Positions 12,071 to 21,584 of a stretch of DNA of 64,000 bases are shown one piece after another. The notes under the pieces were generated by a model. That model did not search any database. It saw only the letters and a program-made list of their open reading frames with translations, and was not told the origin of the DNA. The DNA is from Brevibacillus fulvus (GTDB lineage Bacteria > Bacillota > Bacilli > Brevibacillales > Brevibacillaceae): assembly GCF_016908525.1 (NCBI RefSeq), contig NZ_JAFBEB010000014.1:1-64000 (forward strand), written 5' to 3'. The number at the start of each line of letters is the position of its first letter. The first letter of the stretch is position 1. The translations under genes were made by a program, and so were the position numbers.

Positions 12071-12766
12071 GTGACAAAAGTATTGGTCGTCGACGACGAA
12101 GTATCGATCGTAAAGTTGTTGCAATTTAACCTGGAGAAAGCAGGATTTGACGTGGTCACAGCTTATGATGGGCTCCAGGCATTGGAAATGGCCCATACGG
12201 AGCAGCCTGATTTTATGATTCTCGATTTGATGCTGCCCAAGCTGGATGGAATGGATGTGTGCAAAACTCTGCGCCAAGAGCGAAATAATACACCGATTTT
12301 AATTCTTACGGCAAAGGACGATGAATTGGACAAGATTCTCGGTCTGGAACTGGGAGCGGATGATTATTTGACGAAACCGTTCAGTCCGCGCGAAGTAATT
12401 GCTCGGGTAAAAGCGATCATGCGCCGTTCCCAAACAACTAAGGATGCGGTCAGCGGCAAGGACGAGGTGGTGTTACGTTTTGGCGATATCGCCATCTACC
12501 CGGAAAAATATGAGGTATATCGAAAAGCAGAAAAGGTGGAGTTAACCCCGAAAGAATTTGAACTGCTGCATTATCTGGCCAGTCATCAAGGGCGCGTATT
12601 GACTCGGGACCAGTTGCTGAATGCAGTTTGGAACTATGACTTTATCGGGGATTCCCGCATTGTCGACGTACATGTCAGTCATTTGCGAGAGAAGCTGGAG
12701 GAGGACACGAAGAGCCCGCGGTATATCAAAACCGTGCGCGGATTAGGTTACAAATTGGAAGGTTAG
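12071..12766 (+). CDS. phoP: OmpR-type response regulator PhoP
   Basis: A 231-residue response regulator. The receiver domain has the acidic pair in VVDDE, phosphoacceptor D52 in ILDLMLPKLDG and conserved K102 in LTKPFSPRE. The C-terminal winged helix ends with HVSHLREKLEEDTKSPRYIKT-type residues. GTG 12071 follows a G-rich RBS. The pairing with a PAS/HAMP kinase immediately downstream and the position after mdh match phoP of Bacillus subtilis, regulator of phosphate starvation. Confidence 0.93.
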   Translation: MTKVLVVDDEVSIVKLLQFNLEKAGFDVVTAYDGLQALEMAHTEQPDFMILDLMLPKLDGMDVCKTLRQERNNTPILILTAKDDELDKILGLELGADDYLTKPFSPREVIARVKAIMRRSQTTKDAVSGKDEVVLRFGDIAIYPEKYEVYRKAEKVELTPKEFELLHYLASHQGRVLTRDQLLNAVWNYDFIGDSRIVDVHVSHLREKLEEDTKSPRYIKTVRGLGYKLEG

Positions 12767-12782
12767 CGGGAGGAGAGTAGCC

Positions 12783-14579
12783 GTGACGCGTTTTCGCCTG
12801 AAACTGAGCATGACGATTCTCGTACTGATCTCGATCGTTTTGGTCATGCTTGGCACCTATTTTGCAAAGGTACTGGAGCAATCGTATATGGAAACGCTGC
12901 ACGATCTGTTGCAAAGGGAGTCGCGACTGATCGCCCAGGCAGTCCATCTTCCGGAAATATTGAACTCTCCCCGTGCGCTTGCGGATGTGGTCAATGATTT
13001 TGCTCCCGAGACGGATGTGCGCGTCACAGTGATTGATGGGAACGGTACCGTTCTTTTCGATTCGGAATCGGAACCGGCTCAGATGGAAAATCATTTGCAC
13101 CGGCCGGAATTTCAGCAGGCATTGCAGGGAAAGTTGGGATTATCGACACGGTTCAGCGAAACGCTTGGTTTTGACATGGTCTATGTCGCGGTTCCGATCG
13201 TCCAGAATGAACAGACGATCGGCGCGGTTCGTTCAGCGATGTCGATGGAACAGATTCACCAGACGATCCACAATATGTGGTACAGCTTATTGACTGGCTT
13301 GTTGGTTACTCTGCTGATCGGTTTTTTCGTTGTTTCCCGAATTTCGCAAAATATTACCAAGCCGATCGAAGAGATTACCCGCGTGGCACGCAATATTACA
13401 CAAAGGGAATATGAAAGCAGGGTCAGGATTAAGGCACAAGACGAGATCGGCCAATTGGCGGGAGCGATTAACTTCATGGCCTCAAGCCTGGAGCAGCAGA
13501 TGTACGAGATATCGGAAAACCAGCAGCGCTTAATGGGCGTTCTGACCAATATGACGAGCGGGGTCATGTTTGTCACCGAAAACCGGCGAATTATGCTGGT
13601 CAATCCGGCTGTCGAAAAAATGCTGGGGATGTCCAGCAGAGAATTGGTGGGCAAATTGCACATCGAGGCGAGTAAAAACTTTGGCTTGAGTCAGTATATC
13701 GATCGCTGTATCGACACGAAACAGAAATTCCGTCAAGAGGTGCATACGTATTATCCGGATGAACGGATTTTGGATGTCAATTTTGCGCCCTACATCAATT
13801 TTAAAGGCGAAGCGCGCGGCGTGGTGGTCGTGCTCCACGACATTACGGAGATTCGCCGTCTGGAAAAAATGCGCAGCGAATTTGTCGCCAACGTGTCACA
13901 CGAGCTGCGCACGCCGATTACTTCCATTAAAGGCTTTACGGAAACGTTGCTCGATGGCGCCTTGCAAGACGAAGAAGTATGCCGCAACTTCCTGCAAATC
14001 ATCTATGAAGAAAGCGAACGCCTGAACCGGATGATTCATGAAATTCTGGACCTGTCGAAAATTGAACAGAAGCGGATCACGCTTTCGCTGGAACGGCATA
14101 ACGTCGGCGATTTAATCGGCAATACGATCTCCGTGCTGCAAGAACAGTTGCTCCGCAAACAACTAAGCTTGCAGGTAGAGATCGAGGAAGAGATTTGGCT
14201 AACGACTGACAAAGACTGCTTCCATCAGATTTTATTAAATCTCGTAAGCAATGCGATTGCCTATACCCCCGAGGGAGGCTCTATAACGATCGGCGCCAAG
14301 CGAGCGAAAAACATGCTGGCCATTCAGGTCGCGGATTCCGGAATTGGCATACCGGAAAAAGATATCCCGCGCATTTTTGAGAGATTCTACCGAGTTGACA
14401 AGGCAAGATCGAGAGATTCAGGCGGGACCGGTCTTGGTTTGGCGATTGTCAAACATTTGGTGGAAAATTTGGGCGGGGATATTCAGGTGAACAGTCGGGA
14501 AGGTGTGGGCACAACCTTTACCGTTTGCCTCCCGTTCCAATTCCACACGCCAACGGCAAACGCACCCCAGAAAAATTAA
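12783..14579 (+). CDS. phoR: Sensor histidine kinase PhoR
   Basis: A 598-residue membrane kinase. Order: TM1 (about 8-28), an extracytoplasmic PAS-like sensor (about 30-165), TM2 (about 166-186), HAMP, a cytoplasmic PAS (about 245-355), a HisKA domain with phosphoacceptor H373 in FVANVSHELRTPITS, and a HATPase_c domain with N box NLVSNAIAYTPEGG, DSGIGIPE and GGTGLGLAIVKHLV. GTG 12783 follows GGGAGGAG. It phosphorylates PhoP and probably responds to phosphate or wall-teichoic-acid status, as in Bacillus. Confidence 0.93.
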   Translation: MTRFRLKLSMTILVLISIVLVMLGTYFAKVLEQSYMETLHDLLQRESRLIAQAVHLPEILNSPRALADVVNDFAPETDVRVTVIDGNGTVLFDSESEPAQMENHLHRPEFQQALQGKLGLSTRFSETLGFDMVYVAVPIVQNEQTIGAVRSAMSMEQIHQTIHNMWYSLLTGLLVTLLIGFFVVSRISQNITKPIEEITRVARNITQREYESRVRIKAQDEIGQLAGAINFMASSLEQQMYEISENQQRLMGVLTNMTSGVMFVTENRRIMLVNPAVEKMLGMSSRELVGKLHIEASKNFGLSQYIDRCIDTKQKFRQEVHTYYPDERILDVNFAPYINFKGEARGVVVVLHDITEIRRLEKMRSEFVANVSHELRTPITSIKGFTETLLDGALQDEEVCRNFLQIIYEESERLNRMIHEILDLSKIEQKRITLSLERHNVGDLIGNTISVLQEQLLRKQLSLQVEIEEEIWLTTDKDCFHQILLNLVSNAIAYTPEGGSITIGAKRAKNMLAIQVADSGIGIPEKDIPRIFERFYRVDKARSRDSGGTGLGLAIVKHLVENLGGDIQVNSREGVGTTFTVCLPFQFHTPTANAPQKN

Positions 14580-14660
14580 CAAAAAAAATACGCTTTATTC
14601 ATCGGCGCTCTACATGTACTGCTTACGATTATCCTGTCAAAGCTGGGGGAGGCGAACGGA

Positions 14661-15317
14661 ATGTCCAGACAAAATTTCGAAGAACAATTGGATGGTTTGC
14701 ATCGGCAATTAATGTCAATGGGAACTCTGGTGGAAGAAGCGATTCATAAGGCGATCAAAAGTCTGGTTGAACGCGATCGGGAACTGGCGATGGAAGTGAT
14801 GAAAAATGATCAGCTGATCAATCAAATGGAACATGAGATTGAGAGTGGTTGTTTTCGGACGATCGCGCTGCAGCAACCGGTTGGCGGGGACTTGCGCCGG
14901 TTGGGTACGATGTTGAAAATTGTCACCGATTTGGAACGAATGGGCGATCATGCGGTGGCCATTGCCAAAACAACCACCCGACTGATGGCAGAACCATATG
15001 TAAAGCCGCTGATTGATATTCCGCTGATGGCCGATCACGTGAAAGCGATGGTCCGCGACTCATTGAATGCCTATATTGCCAAAGATGATCAGGCGGCCGG
15101 GCGCATCGCCGCTCAGGACGATGTCGTTGATAAGCTGTATGCCAAAATCTTTCGCGACTTGATCGAAGTGATGTCCAAGCAGGAGCATACGATCAATCAG
15201 GGTACCCATTTGTTGCTGGTGGCGCAATACTTGGAGAGGATTGCCGATCATGTGACGAATATTTGTGAATGGGTCATTTACATGACATCGGGACAAAAAA
15301 CCGATTTGAACAAGTAA
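14661..15317 (+). CDS. phoU: Phosphate signalling complex protein PhoU
   Basis: The 218-residue all-helical protein consists of two PhoU repeats with the metal-binding segments DLERMGDHAVAIAK and YLERIADHVTNICEW. PhoU links the Pst transporter to the PhoR kinase and restrains the phosphate regulon. Here it follows phoR by 81 nt with RBS GGGGGAGG; no pstSCAB genes are in the window, which is unusual because phoU usually closes a pst operon. A terminator follows. Confidence 0.95.
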   Translation: MSRQNFEEQLDGLHRQLMSMGTLVEEAIHKAIKSLVERDRELAMEVMKNDQLINQMEHEIESGCFRTIALQQPVGGDLRRLGTMLKIVTDLERMGDHAVAIAKTTTRLMAEPYVKPLIDIPLMADHVKAMVRDSLNAYIAKDDQAAGRIAAQDDVVDKLYAKIFRDLIEVMSKQEHTINQGTHLLLVAQYLERIADHVTNICEWVIYMTSGQKTDLNK

Positions 15318-15349
15318 GGCGGTATGAAAAATCAGTTGTTACTCTTTTG

Positions 15350-15375
15350 CGGCGGGGACGTTTCCCGCCTTTTTG
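15350..15375 (+). terminator. Terminator after phoU
   Basis: GGCGGGGA pairs with TTTCCCGCC around a short loop, followed by TTTTT. Confidence 0.8.
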
Positions 15376-15486
15376 CGTTCTGCCAAAAATGTAATCGTTT
15401 CCATAATTTGATTTGCTTTTTAACGGTGTTTTCTAAAAGAACTTTTTTGAAAAAAAATATTTTAATTTGTTTTTAATCGTGATATT

Positions 15487-15525
15487 ATTTGTTTCGTGTA
15501 CAAATATTTCGCAGACGAAACAAAT
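15487..15525. promoter_or_regulatory. Inverted-repeat operator in front of the MarR gene
   Basis: The perfect 11-bp arms ATTTGTTTCGT (15487-15497) and ACGAAACAAAT (15515-15525) flank a 17-bp spacer. They lie directly downstream of a TATTAT -10-like element (15483-15488) and upstream of the RBS. This is the expected place for autorepression by the MarR protein encoded next. Confidence 0.7.
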
Positions 15526-15541
15526 GAGGAAGGAGGGCAAG

Positions 15542-15979
15542 ATGGATAAATCGCTGATAATCCGGGATCTGCTGAGGAGATTAAATAAAAGGATATCAAC
15601 GAACATGACCAAGGAATTAGCTACATATGGAATCACGATACCACAGTGGATGGTAATCAAGCAAATTTCCGAGGAACCCAAGTCCATTGGTCAGATTAGC
15701 AAATGCATCAACTTGTCTTACTCGACGATATCCGGCATAATAGACCGTCTCGAACGTGAACAGTATGTTGAACGAATTCGCGATCAAACCGATCGCCGTG
15801 TCATTTGGATCAAAGGAACACCTCAACTAGAACAGTTTTTGCAAAACACCGAAATCACATCTGGCCGTTTTTACAGTCAGCTATTTGCAGGGTTATCGGA
15901 AGAAAACTTAGATGGCATTATTCATTCATTACAAATGCTAATCAATAAAATTGAAGAAAAGGTTGAGGAGAAACCATGA
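15542..15979 (+). CDS. MarR-family transcriptional regulator of the efflux operon
   Basis: A 145-residue MarR winged-helix protein. The recognition region is IGQISKCINLSYSTISGIIDRLE and the wing contains the conserved DQTDRRVIWI. ATG 15542 has a near-perfect RBS (AAGGAGGGCAAG). Its stop overlaps the next start (ATGA), so it is co-translated with the efflux genes. By family it should bind the upstream palindrome and be released by a small aromatic or toxic ligand; the ligand is unknown. Confidence 0.92.
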   Translation: MDKSLIIRDLLRRLNKRISTNMTKELATYGITIPQWMVIKQISEEPKSIGQISKCINLSYSTISGIIDRLEREQYVERIRDQTDRRVIWIKGTPQLEQFLQNTEITSGRFYSQLFAGLSEENLDGIIHSLQMLINKIEEKVEEKP

Positions 15980-16629
15980 AGAAAAAGTTTATTTTGTATT
16001 TAATTATTCTTCTGATCGTTGTTGCTGGTGGCGGGATCGGCTACTGGTACTGGTATCAGAGTGAACATTATGTAACTTCTGAAGATGCCCGGCTGAGTGC
16101 AGACATTTATCGCGTCATGCCAAGAATTACCGCCAAGCTTACCTCCTTGCAAATCAAGGAAGGGGACAGCGTGGTCGCCGATCAAGTCGTTGGTCTGCAA
16201 GACACGGCCAATTTGAGCAACAATTTGCTGGACAACGCGGCCTTGCGTGCGCCAATTACGGGAACCGTGATTAAAACTTTGGCCAAAGAAGGTGAGGTTG
16301 TCACCACCGGTCAGGCTGTAGCGCAAATTATTGATGAAAGCAAATTGTACGTTTCCGCCAATATTGAAGAAACCGATATCGGAAAAGTAAAATTGGGGCA
16401 AAAAGTGGAATTCACCATTGATGCGTTCCCAGGCAAGACCTTTACGGGGAAAGTCTTTGAAATTGGTGAAGCGACAAACTCAACATTTTCCTTGTTGCCT
16501 GCTACAAATACCAGCGGGAACTTTACCAAAGTGACCCAACGGATTCCAATTAAAATTTCCATTGATGATATGCAAGGCTTGAAATTGTCCGCAGGGCTGA
16601 ACACATACATCAAAATTTTTGTGAAATAG
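15976..16629 (+). CDS. HlyD/EmrA-type membrane-fusion adaptor, short form
   Basis: A 217-residue protein with one N-terminal membrane anchor (about 6-26), a biotinyl-lipoyl-like half-motif (VMPRITAKLTSLQIKEGDSV...), and the HlyD beta-barrel (LYVSANIEETDIGKVKLGQ). The long helical hairpin between the lipoyl halves is almost absent (only about 15 residues), so this adaptor is shorter than EmrA. In Gram-positives such proteins assist DHA2-type exporters. It overlaps the MarR gene by 4 nt. Confidence 0.88.
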   Translation: MKKKFILYLIILLIVVAGGGIGYWYWYQSEHYVTSEDARLSADIYRVMPRITAKLTSLQIKEGDSVVADQVVGLQDTANLSNNLLDNAALRAPITGTVIKTLAKEGEVVTTGQAVAQIIDESKLYVSANIEETDIGKVKLGQKVEFTIDAFPGKTFTGKVFEIGEATNSTFSLLPATNTSGNFTKVTQRIPIKISIDDMQGLKLSAGLNTYIKIFVK

Positions 16630-16639
16630 GGTGAGCAGG

Positions 16640-17869
16640 ATGATAAAAGGAAAATTGCAAATAAAGATGATTTCCCTCGTTTCGGTATTGGCATTACTGG
16701 CGGTTGGCTGCAGCAATGCGGAGTCTTCGACGACTGCAAGCAGCGTTCCGGTGGTAAAAGTCATCAAGATTGGCCAATCAGCCAAGACTGGCTTGTTAGC
16801 CAGCGGGAAAGTGGCTGCAGACCAAGAAGTGCAGGTCGTTTCCAAATTTTCCGGAAAAGTGGCCAGAGTGAATGCGGATGAAGGCTCCGTCGTAAAGCAA
16901 GGCGATGTGCTCGTTCAATTGGATTCCACTGATTACCTGCAACAAGTAAGACAATCGGAGTCTGCTTTACGCACGGCTGAAGCCAAACTGGCGGATACAA
17001 AAGCCGGAGCCAGATCGCAAGAAGTCGAACAGTTGGAAAGCAGTTTGGAGCAAATGAAAGTGCTTTACGATCAAAAGCAAACCAACTACAACCGGATTAA
17101 ACAACTGTTTGAAACCGGTGCGGTCGCAAAGGCAGAGCTGGACAATGCGACGGCTGATTTGAACGTAGCGCGGACCAATTATGAAAAAGTGAAGGCGCAG
17201 CTCGATTTGACCAAAGCGGGTGCGACAACCAATACGTTGGCCGCTCTGCAAGCAGAAGTCGATCGCTTGAGAGCGTCGCTCGATTTGGCGAAAAGCAATC
17301 TGGAAAATGTAAATGTCACGGCGCCAATTTCCGGGGTCATTTCTTCTCGCAATATCGATCCGGGTGAAATGGCGCAAGCCGGGGCTTCCTTGTTGACCGT
17401 TGTCAAAATGGATGAAGTGAAAGTGGAAGCAAGCGTGTCGCAAGATCAGATCAACCAAATCAAAGTAGGGCAACCAATTGAGGTGCATGTTCAAGGGATC
17501 GCCGACAAAACGTTCAACGGTACTGTTGAATTTGTCAGCCCTGTATCCGACGCAACCAGCAGCACGTTCCCAATCAAAGTAAAAGTCGACAACAAAGAGG
17601 GATTGCTGCGTGCCGGGATGCTGGCGGAATTGTATTTGAGCGGGCAAACGAGCAGTGAAATCCAAGTGCCGACATCCGCTGTCTTGCATAAAGACGATAA
17701 AATGTACGTGTATAAAGTAGATGGCGATGTGGTGCATCAAGTTGAAATTACCGGAAGCGAGAAAGACAGCAATTGGATTATTGTCAGCAACGGAGTTTCG
17801 GAAAATGAGCAAATCGTCTTGAACCCAAGCGATGCATTGACGGATGGCAGCAAGGTTCAGGTTGACTAG
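16640..17869 (+). CDS. Lipoprotein efflux adaptor (RND/HlyD periplasmic-adaptor type)
   Basis: This 409-residue protein has a lipoprotein signal with lipobox LAVGC near residue 24, the lipoyl domain split by a long coiled-coil hairpin (about residues 100-210, rich in Glu, Lys and Ala heptads), a beta-barrel (VKVEASVSQDQINQIKVGQPIEV) and a membrane-proximal domain. ATG 16640 with AGGGTGAG 5 nt upstream is preferred over GTG 16631. It is the second adaptor in the same cassette, upstream of the pump. The two adaptors probably have distinct or heteromeric roles. Confidence 0.88.
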   Translation: MIKGKLQIKMISLVSVLALLAVGCSNAESSTTASSVPVVKVIKIGQSAKTGLLASGKVAADQEVQVVSKFSGKVARVNADEGSVVKQGDVLVQLDSTDYLQQVRQSESALRTAEAKLADTKAGARSQEVEQLESSLEQMKVLYDQKQTNYNRIKQLFETGAVAKAELDNATADLNVARTNYEKVKAQLDLTKAGATTNTLAALQAEVDRLRASLDLAKSNLENVNVTAPISGVISSRNIDPGEMAQAGASLLTVVKMDEVKVEASVSQDQINQIKVGQPIEVHVQGIADKTFNGTVEFVSPVSDATSSTFPIKVKVDNKEGLLRAGMLAELYLSGQTSSEIQVPTSAVLHKDDKMYVYKVDGDVVHQVEITGSEKDSNWIIVSNGVSENEQIVLNPSDALTDGSKVQVD

Positions 17870-17880
17870 GAGGGGATTCC

Positions 17881-19536
17881 GTGGCTGAGACAGTTGAACA
17901 GGCCCCGAAGAAGAGGGAGGACGGTGCCGGCAATGCCTGGATCGCATTGATCGCCATCGTTCTCGGGACATTCGTAACCGTATTGAACAACAGTTTTATT
18001 AACGTCGCGTTGCCGAAGCTGGTGAACATCTTCGGCTCAACAACGCAGGATATGCAATGGGTATTGACCGGTTATATGCTCGCTTCCGCGGTAGTCATCC
18101 CGATGAGCGGGACGATTGGCGATAAATTTGGCTACAAAAAAACATTCGTGATCGCTTTGTCGTTCTTTACCATCATGTCGCTGTTATGCGGGTTGGCATG
18201 GGGAACATCCAGTCTGATCGCCTTCCGGATTTTTCAAGGGGTCAGCGGCGGGTTCATCATGCCGGTCGGGATGTCGATGATTTATATGATTATGCCGCGT
18301 GAGAAAATCGGGATGGCGCTCGGGCTGTGGGGGGTAGCGGCAATGGCTGCACCGGCGGTCGGTCCAACCTTGAGCGGTTATTTGATTGAGTACTTCAGCT
18401 GGAGAATCCTGTTTTTTATCAATATTCCGGTTGGGATTTTTGCGGTGGTCTCCGCGTTCTTCCTGTTGAAGGAAACGCCGACCAAGCAGGTCAAGTTTGA
18501 TTATGCCGGAGCAATCCTGTCCGTCCTTTGCTTTGGCTCGCTGCTTTGGGCTTTGAGTAAAGGGCCTTCGGAAGGCTGGGATTCCCTGTACATTGTAAGT
18601 TTGTTGTATATCGCGATCTCCTGCTTTATTTTGCTGCTTTATGTCGAGTTGACAAAAGATCAGCCTTTGTTGGACTTTCGCGTGTTCAAAATCCCCGTAT
18701 TTACGATCAGCGTATTCTCATCCGGCTTGGTGATGATGGGGATGTTTGGTGGGGTTTTCCTTACGCCGCTCTATTTGCAAAATGTGCAAATGCTTACTCC
18801 GGTTGATGCCGGGCTGGTCATGATGCCGCAATCGATTGCGATGGCTGTGATGATGCCGATCAGCGGACGCTTGTTTGACAAGGTCGGAGCATTGCCGTTG
18901 GCATTGGTCGGGTTGACGCTGATGGGCACGACCACTTATGAATTGCATCGCCTGACGTTAAGTACGCCAAATACTTGGCTGGATACTGTTTTGACAATTC
19001 GCGGACTTGGCATGGGGTTATGTATGATGCCGCTGTCGACGGTTGGGATGAATGCAGTTCCCCGGGAAATAATCGGGAAAGCTTCCTCTGTGTCGAACTT
19101 GACCCGGCAAGTGATGGGCTCGATGGCCATCGCGATTTTGACAGCGATTATGAATAATCGCGCGACTTTTCATGCCGCGCAAATTTCCGAGTCTGTTACG
19201 ACAGGTTCTGACGTTGTCAACAGTGCGATCAGCTCAATCGCCGGCTATTATACGGCGGGCGGTGTCGATGCGGCCACTGCTTCGGGTGGTGCAACGTCTT
19301 ATATCGCCAGCATGATTCAGATGGAAGCGATGGTCAGATCGATTGGCGATACGTTCCTGATTTCAGCGATTCCGATGTTTGTCGTGATTCCGTTTGTCTG
19401 GTTCTTGCGGAAAAGACGGCAGCCAAAAGCCGCGCCAGCTGCACCGGTGGCTGAAAAGCCCGCAGCGGCAGCGACGAAAGAACAAACGGACGCAGCGAGT
19501 CTGAAAAAAGAGCCAGAGCCACAGCCCGTTTCATAA
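17881..19536 (+). CDS. DHA2-family drug:H+ antiporter, EmrB-like
   Basis: A 551-residue MFS exporter with 14 predicted membrane helices. The DHA2 signature TVLNNSFINVALPKL lies in TM1 and an antiporter motif-C-like glycine/proline-rich segment (GLWGVAAMAAPAVGPTLSGY) in TM5. The last 50 residues form a hydrophilic Ala/Pro/Lys-rich tail. GTG 17881 is preceded by AGGAGGGG. With the two adaptors and MarR it forms a four-gene multidrug or metabolite efflux operon. Confidence 0.93.
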   Translation: MAETVEQAPKKREDGAGNAWIALIAIVLGTFVTVLNNSFINVALPKLVNIFGSTTQDMQWVLTGYMLASAVVIPMSGTIGDKFGYKKTFVIALSFFTIMSLLCGLAWGTSSLIAFRIFQGVSGGFIMPVGMSMIYMIMPREKIGMALGLWGVAAMAAPAVGPTLSGYLIEYFSWRILFFINIPVGIFAVVSAFFLLKETPTKQVKFDYAGAILSVLCFGSLLWALSKGPSEGWDSLYIVSLLYIAISCFILLLYVELTKDQPLLDFRVFKIPVFTISVFSSGLVMMGMFGGVFLTPLYLQNVQMLTPVDAGLVMMPQSIAMAVMMPISGRLFDKVGALPLALVGLTLMGTTTYELHRLTLSTPNTWLDTVLTIRGLGMGLCMMPLSTVGMNAVPREIIGKASSVSNLTRQVMGSMAIAILTAIMNNRATFHAAQISESVTTGSDVVNSAISSIAGYYTAGGVDAATASGGATSYIASMIQMEAMVRSIGDTFLISAIPMFVVIPFVWFLRKRRQPKAAPAAPVAEKPAAAATKEQTDAASLKKEPEPQPVS

Positions 19537-19551
19537 AACAGGCCCATGTAA

Positions 19552-19612
19552 AACAGGCAGATTCACACCCTCTTCCAGAAGAGTTGCGGTGCGGATCTGC
19601 CTGTTATTTTGT
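19552..19612 (+). terminator. Long terminator after the efflux operon
   Basis: The arms AACAGGCAGATTCACACC (from 19552) and GGTGCGGATCTGCCTGTT (to 19605) pair with two non-Watson-Crick positions, capped by an inner CTCTT/AAGAG stem, then ATTTTGTT. Confidence 0.8.
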
Positions 19613-19697
19613 TACGCTCCGTTCCGTCGGGCCAAAGGCGCCCGGTCGGACAATAACGCTGCCAAGCCAAACGGCCGCCCGATTGAACGGCAGCCGT

Positions 19698-20039
19698 TTA
19701 CTGAATGCTGGACTTTTTATATCTTCGGATTATTTTTCGTGATTCTTGCAGTTCTTTGATCAATCGATAGGGCTTGCTGACGACGCGGATAGGCAGACGC
19801 GCCAGGAAATGGCTTAAATCTTCTCTGTATTCTTGGGAGATGCGGTTCGGCTTTGTCGAGATGCGATTGTAAAATTCTTTGTACAACTCTTGCATGATAT
19901 CGATTTCCAAACCGACAGCGTTTTGGCATTCCTTGCAGCCGATTTTTTTAATTTCGTCATTCAAATACGTGATCACATGAGGGGTTTCCGTGCGACAATG
20001 AATGCAATATAAATCAGATTCCATTTCTGAAAGCTTCAT
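19698..20039 (-). CDS. Conserved small protein with CxxC pairs
   Basis: A 113-residue cytoplasmic protein. The N terminus has two CxxC pairs (YCIHCRTET and GCKECQNAV), a probable zinc ribbon, followed by a basic helical C-terminal half (PYRLIKELQESRKIIRRYKK). The RBS is AAGGTG 8 nt before ATG 20039. I do not recognise a characterised family. It is a lone gene on the minus strand, separated from the next minus gene by 226 nt. Confidence 0.75.
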   Translation of the reverse strand: MKLSEMESDLYCIHCRTETPHVITYLNDEIKKIGCKECQNAVGLEIDIMQELYKEFYNRISTKPNRISQEYREDLSHFLARLPIRVVSKPYRLIKELQESRKIIRRYKKSSIQ

Positions 20040-20265
20040 CTGATTTTCACCTTACTTCGCATTATTTTACGGTTAGCAGATGCAATGGCTGATTCATGCC
20101 AGGAGCAGAAGCGTATATTCGACGACGATTGCAACGATTGATAACCCCATCTTACCAGTTTTTTCTCCATCTCTAAAGCCCCAGATTCCACTTTGCAGCT
20201 ATATTGTTCATGTTATGGCAACTGTTTATACAAAAGAGCAACACTGCAACACTCCACTTTTCGCC

Positions 20266-21510
20266 TCAGGCAAACAGGTGATCTTGCAAGTTTCTCAACT
20301 TCCACACAGTCGTATTGGGGTCCAGTTCGACATCGTCGTGCGTGAGAAACTGGCCCGGTTGAATTGTACGCTTGGCAATGACTTGACCACTGATCAAGCC
20401 GATCGGAATATGGCCGTTTTGCTGCATTTCCGCATGAGTCTCCAAGACGCCTCTGACCGAATAGCCGCCGATTCCATCCAGTTTTTCACCCGCTTTGATC
20501 TCCCGCTTCGACACCGCCACGGTTTCGGATACAGGGGCACCCAATGGATGAATCGTCGACTCCTGCTCCAAAACTGCTTTGGCAATGGAGATCGGGGTTT
20601 CCAAGCTGGCCAGGTGGAACGGACGATACAACGTATAATGCGGGCCGTTGCCTACCTTGAGATAGCGCAGTTCATCATCGACAGGTTCAAGCTCGCTTTT
20701 GACGATGACAAATACACCCGGCGCCAGCCCGTTTACATATTCTACGGTTCCGAAGCGGCTGAGCACGCCGCCGTTCTCCTGCAGATCCAGTTTTTCCGCT
20801 ACTGTGTGAATATCGGCGGATACGCCGTGCATCCCGGTGACATCGGGCAGCAAACCGGTGGCGTTGCTGAGCAAGTTCATTTCCGCCATCGTTTTGGTGC
20901 CATCCTGGAAAGAGGCCAGCATATGCGGGCTCATCCGCTTTTGCTTGGCTTCCGCCGCACATGTATCGGGAGTAGCATCGGGCAGAAACGGATTGTTTTT
21001 CCCTTTCCCGGCCACTAACACCTCCAAGCCCATCGTCTTGGCAAACTCGTACAATTCCAGCGTAGCGGCAGGTTCATCGCCTGCCGAACCGCTGTAAACA
21101 ATACCGGCCGAACGAAACAATTGGTGCATGATCGAACCGATCGTAATGTCTACTTCTACATTCAACAGCACGAGGTGCTTTTTGGAACGGAGCGCCTCCA
21201 ATGCAATATTGGCGCCTACTTCCGGTACGCCGGTCGCATCGACGACGATTTCCACTTGCGGCGATTGAATGACTTCACGAAAGTCCACGCTGACGAGGAG
21301 GGGATGGTTGAAGGACGAATTTGCGGAATAAAAGCGCCCGGCTCGCTCCGCTGCGTCGCGGTTCACATCGCAAATGCCGGCCACGATCATTCCGGGAATG
21401 CGGGAAATTTGCGAAATAAGCCCAAAGCCCATCTGGCCAGCCCCGATGACCCCTACACGAATCGGTTGGCCGGATTGTTCGCGTTGCAGCAATTTTCGGT
21501 AAATGGACAT
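20266..21510 (-). CDS. NAD(P)-dependent oxidoreductase with C-terminal SAF domain (homoserine-dehydrogenase-like)
   Basis: 414 residues. An N-terminal Rossmann fold (VGVIGAGQMGFGLISQIS) is followed by a homoserine-dehydrogenase-like catalytic middle region with AGDEPAATLELYEFAK and VAGKGKNNP, and a C-terminal SAF domain (GQVIAKRTIQPGQFLTHDDV). Such proteins recur in sugar-alcohol and branched-sugar catabolic loci; the exact substrate is unknown. ATG 21510 is set by AAAGGAG 8-9 nt upstream. It is transcribed divergently from the aco/PTS operon and probably shares its control. I infer it oxidises a polyol phosphate or an acid derived from it. Confidence 0.85.
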   Translation of the reverse strand: MSIYRKLLQREQSGQPIRVGVIGAGQMGFGLISQISRIPGMIVAGICDVNRDAAERAGRFYSANSSFNHPLLVSVDFREVIQSPQVEIVVDATGVPEVGANIALEALRSKKHLVLLNVEVDITIGSIMHQLFRSAGIVYSGSAGDEPAATLELYEFAKTMGLEVLVAGKGKNNPFLPDATPDTCAAEAKQKRMSPHMLASFQDGTKTMAEMNLLSNATGLLPDVTGMHGVSADIHTVAEKLDLQENGGVLSRFGTVEYVNGLAPGVFVIVKSELEPVDDELRYLKVGNGPHYTLYRPFHLASLETPISIAKAVLEQESTIHPLGAPVSETVAVSKREIKAGEKLDGIGGYSVRGVLETHAEMQQNGHIPIGLISGQVIAKRTIQPGQFLTHDDVELDPNTTVWKLRNLQDHLFA

Positions 21511-21584
21511 AACTGACAACTCCTTTAGATTTATCATTTTGGTTACATATGTGTACTCATTGAACATTTGTAAATGATGAATCC

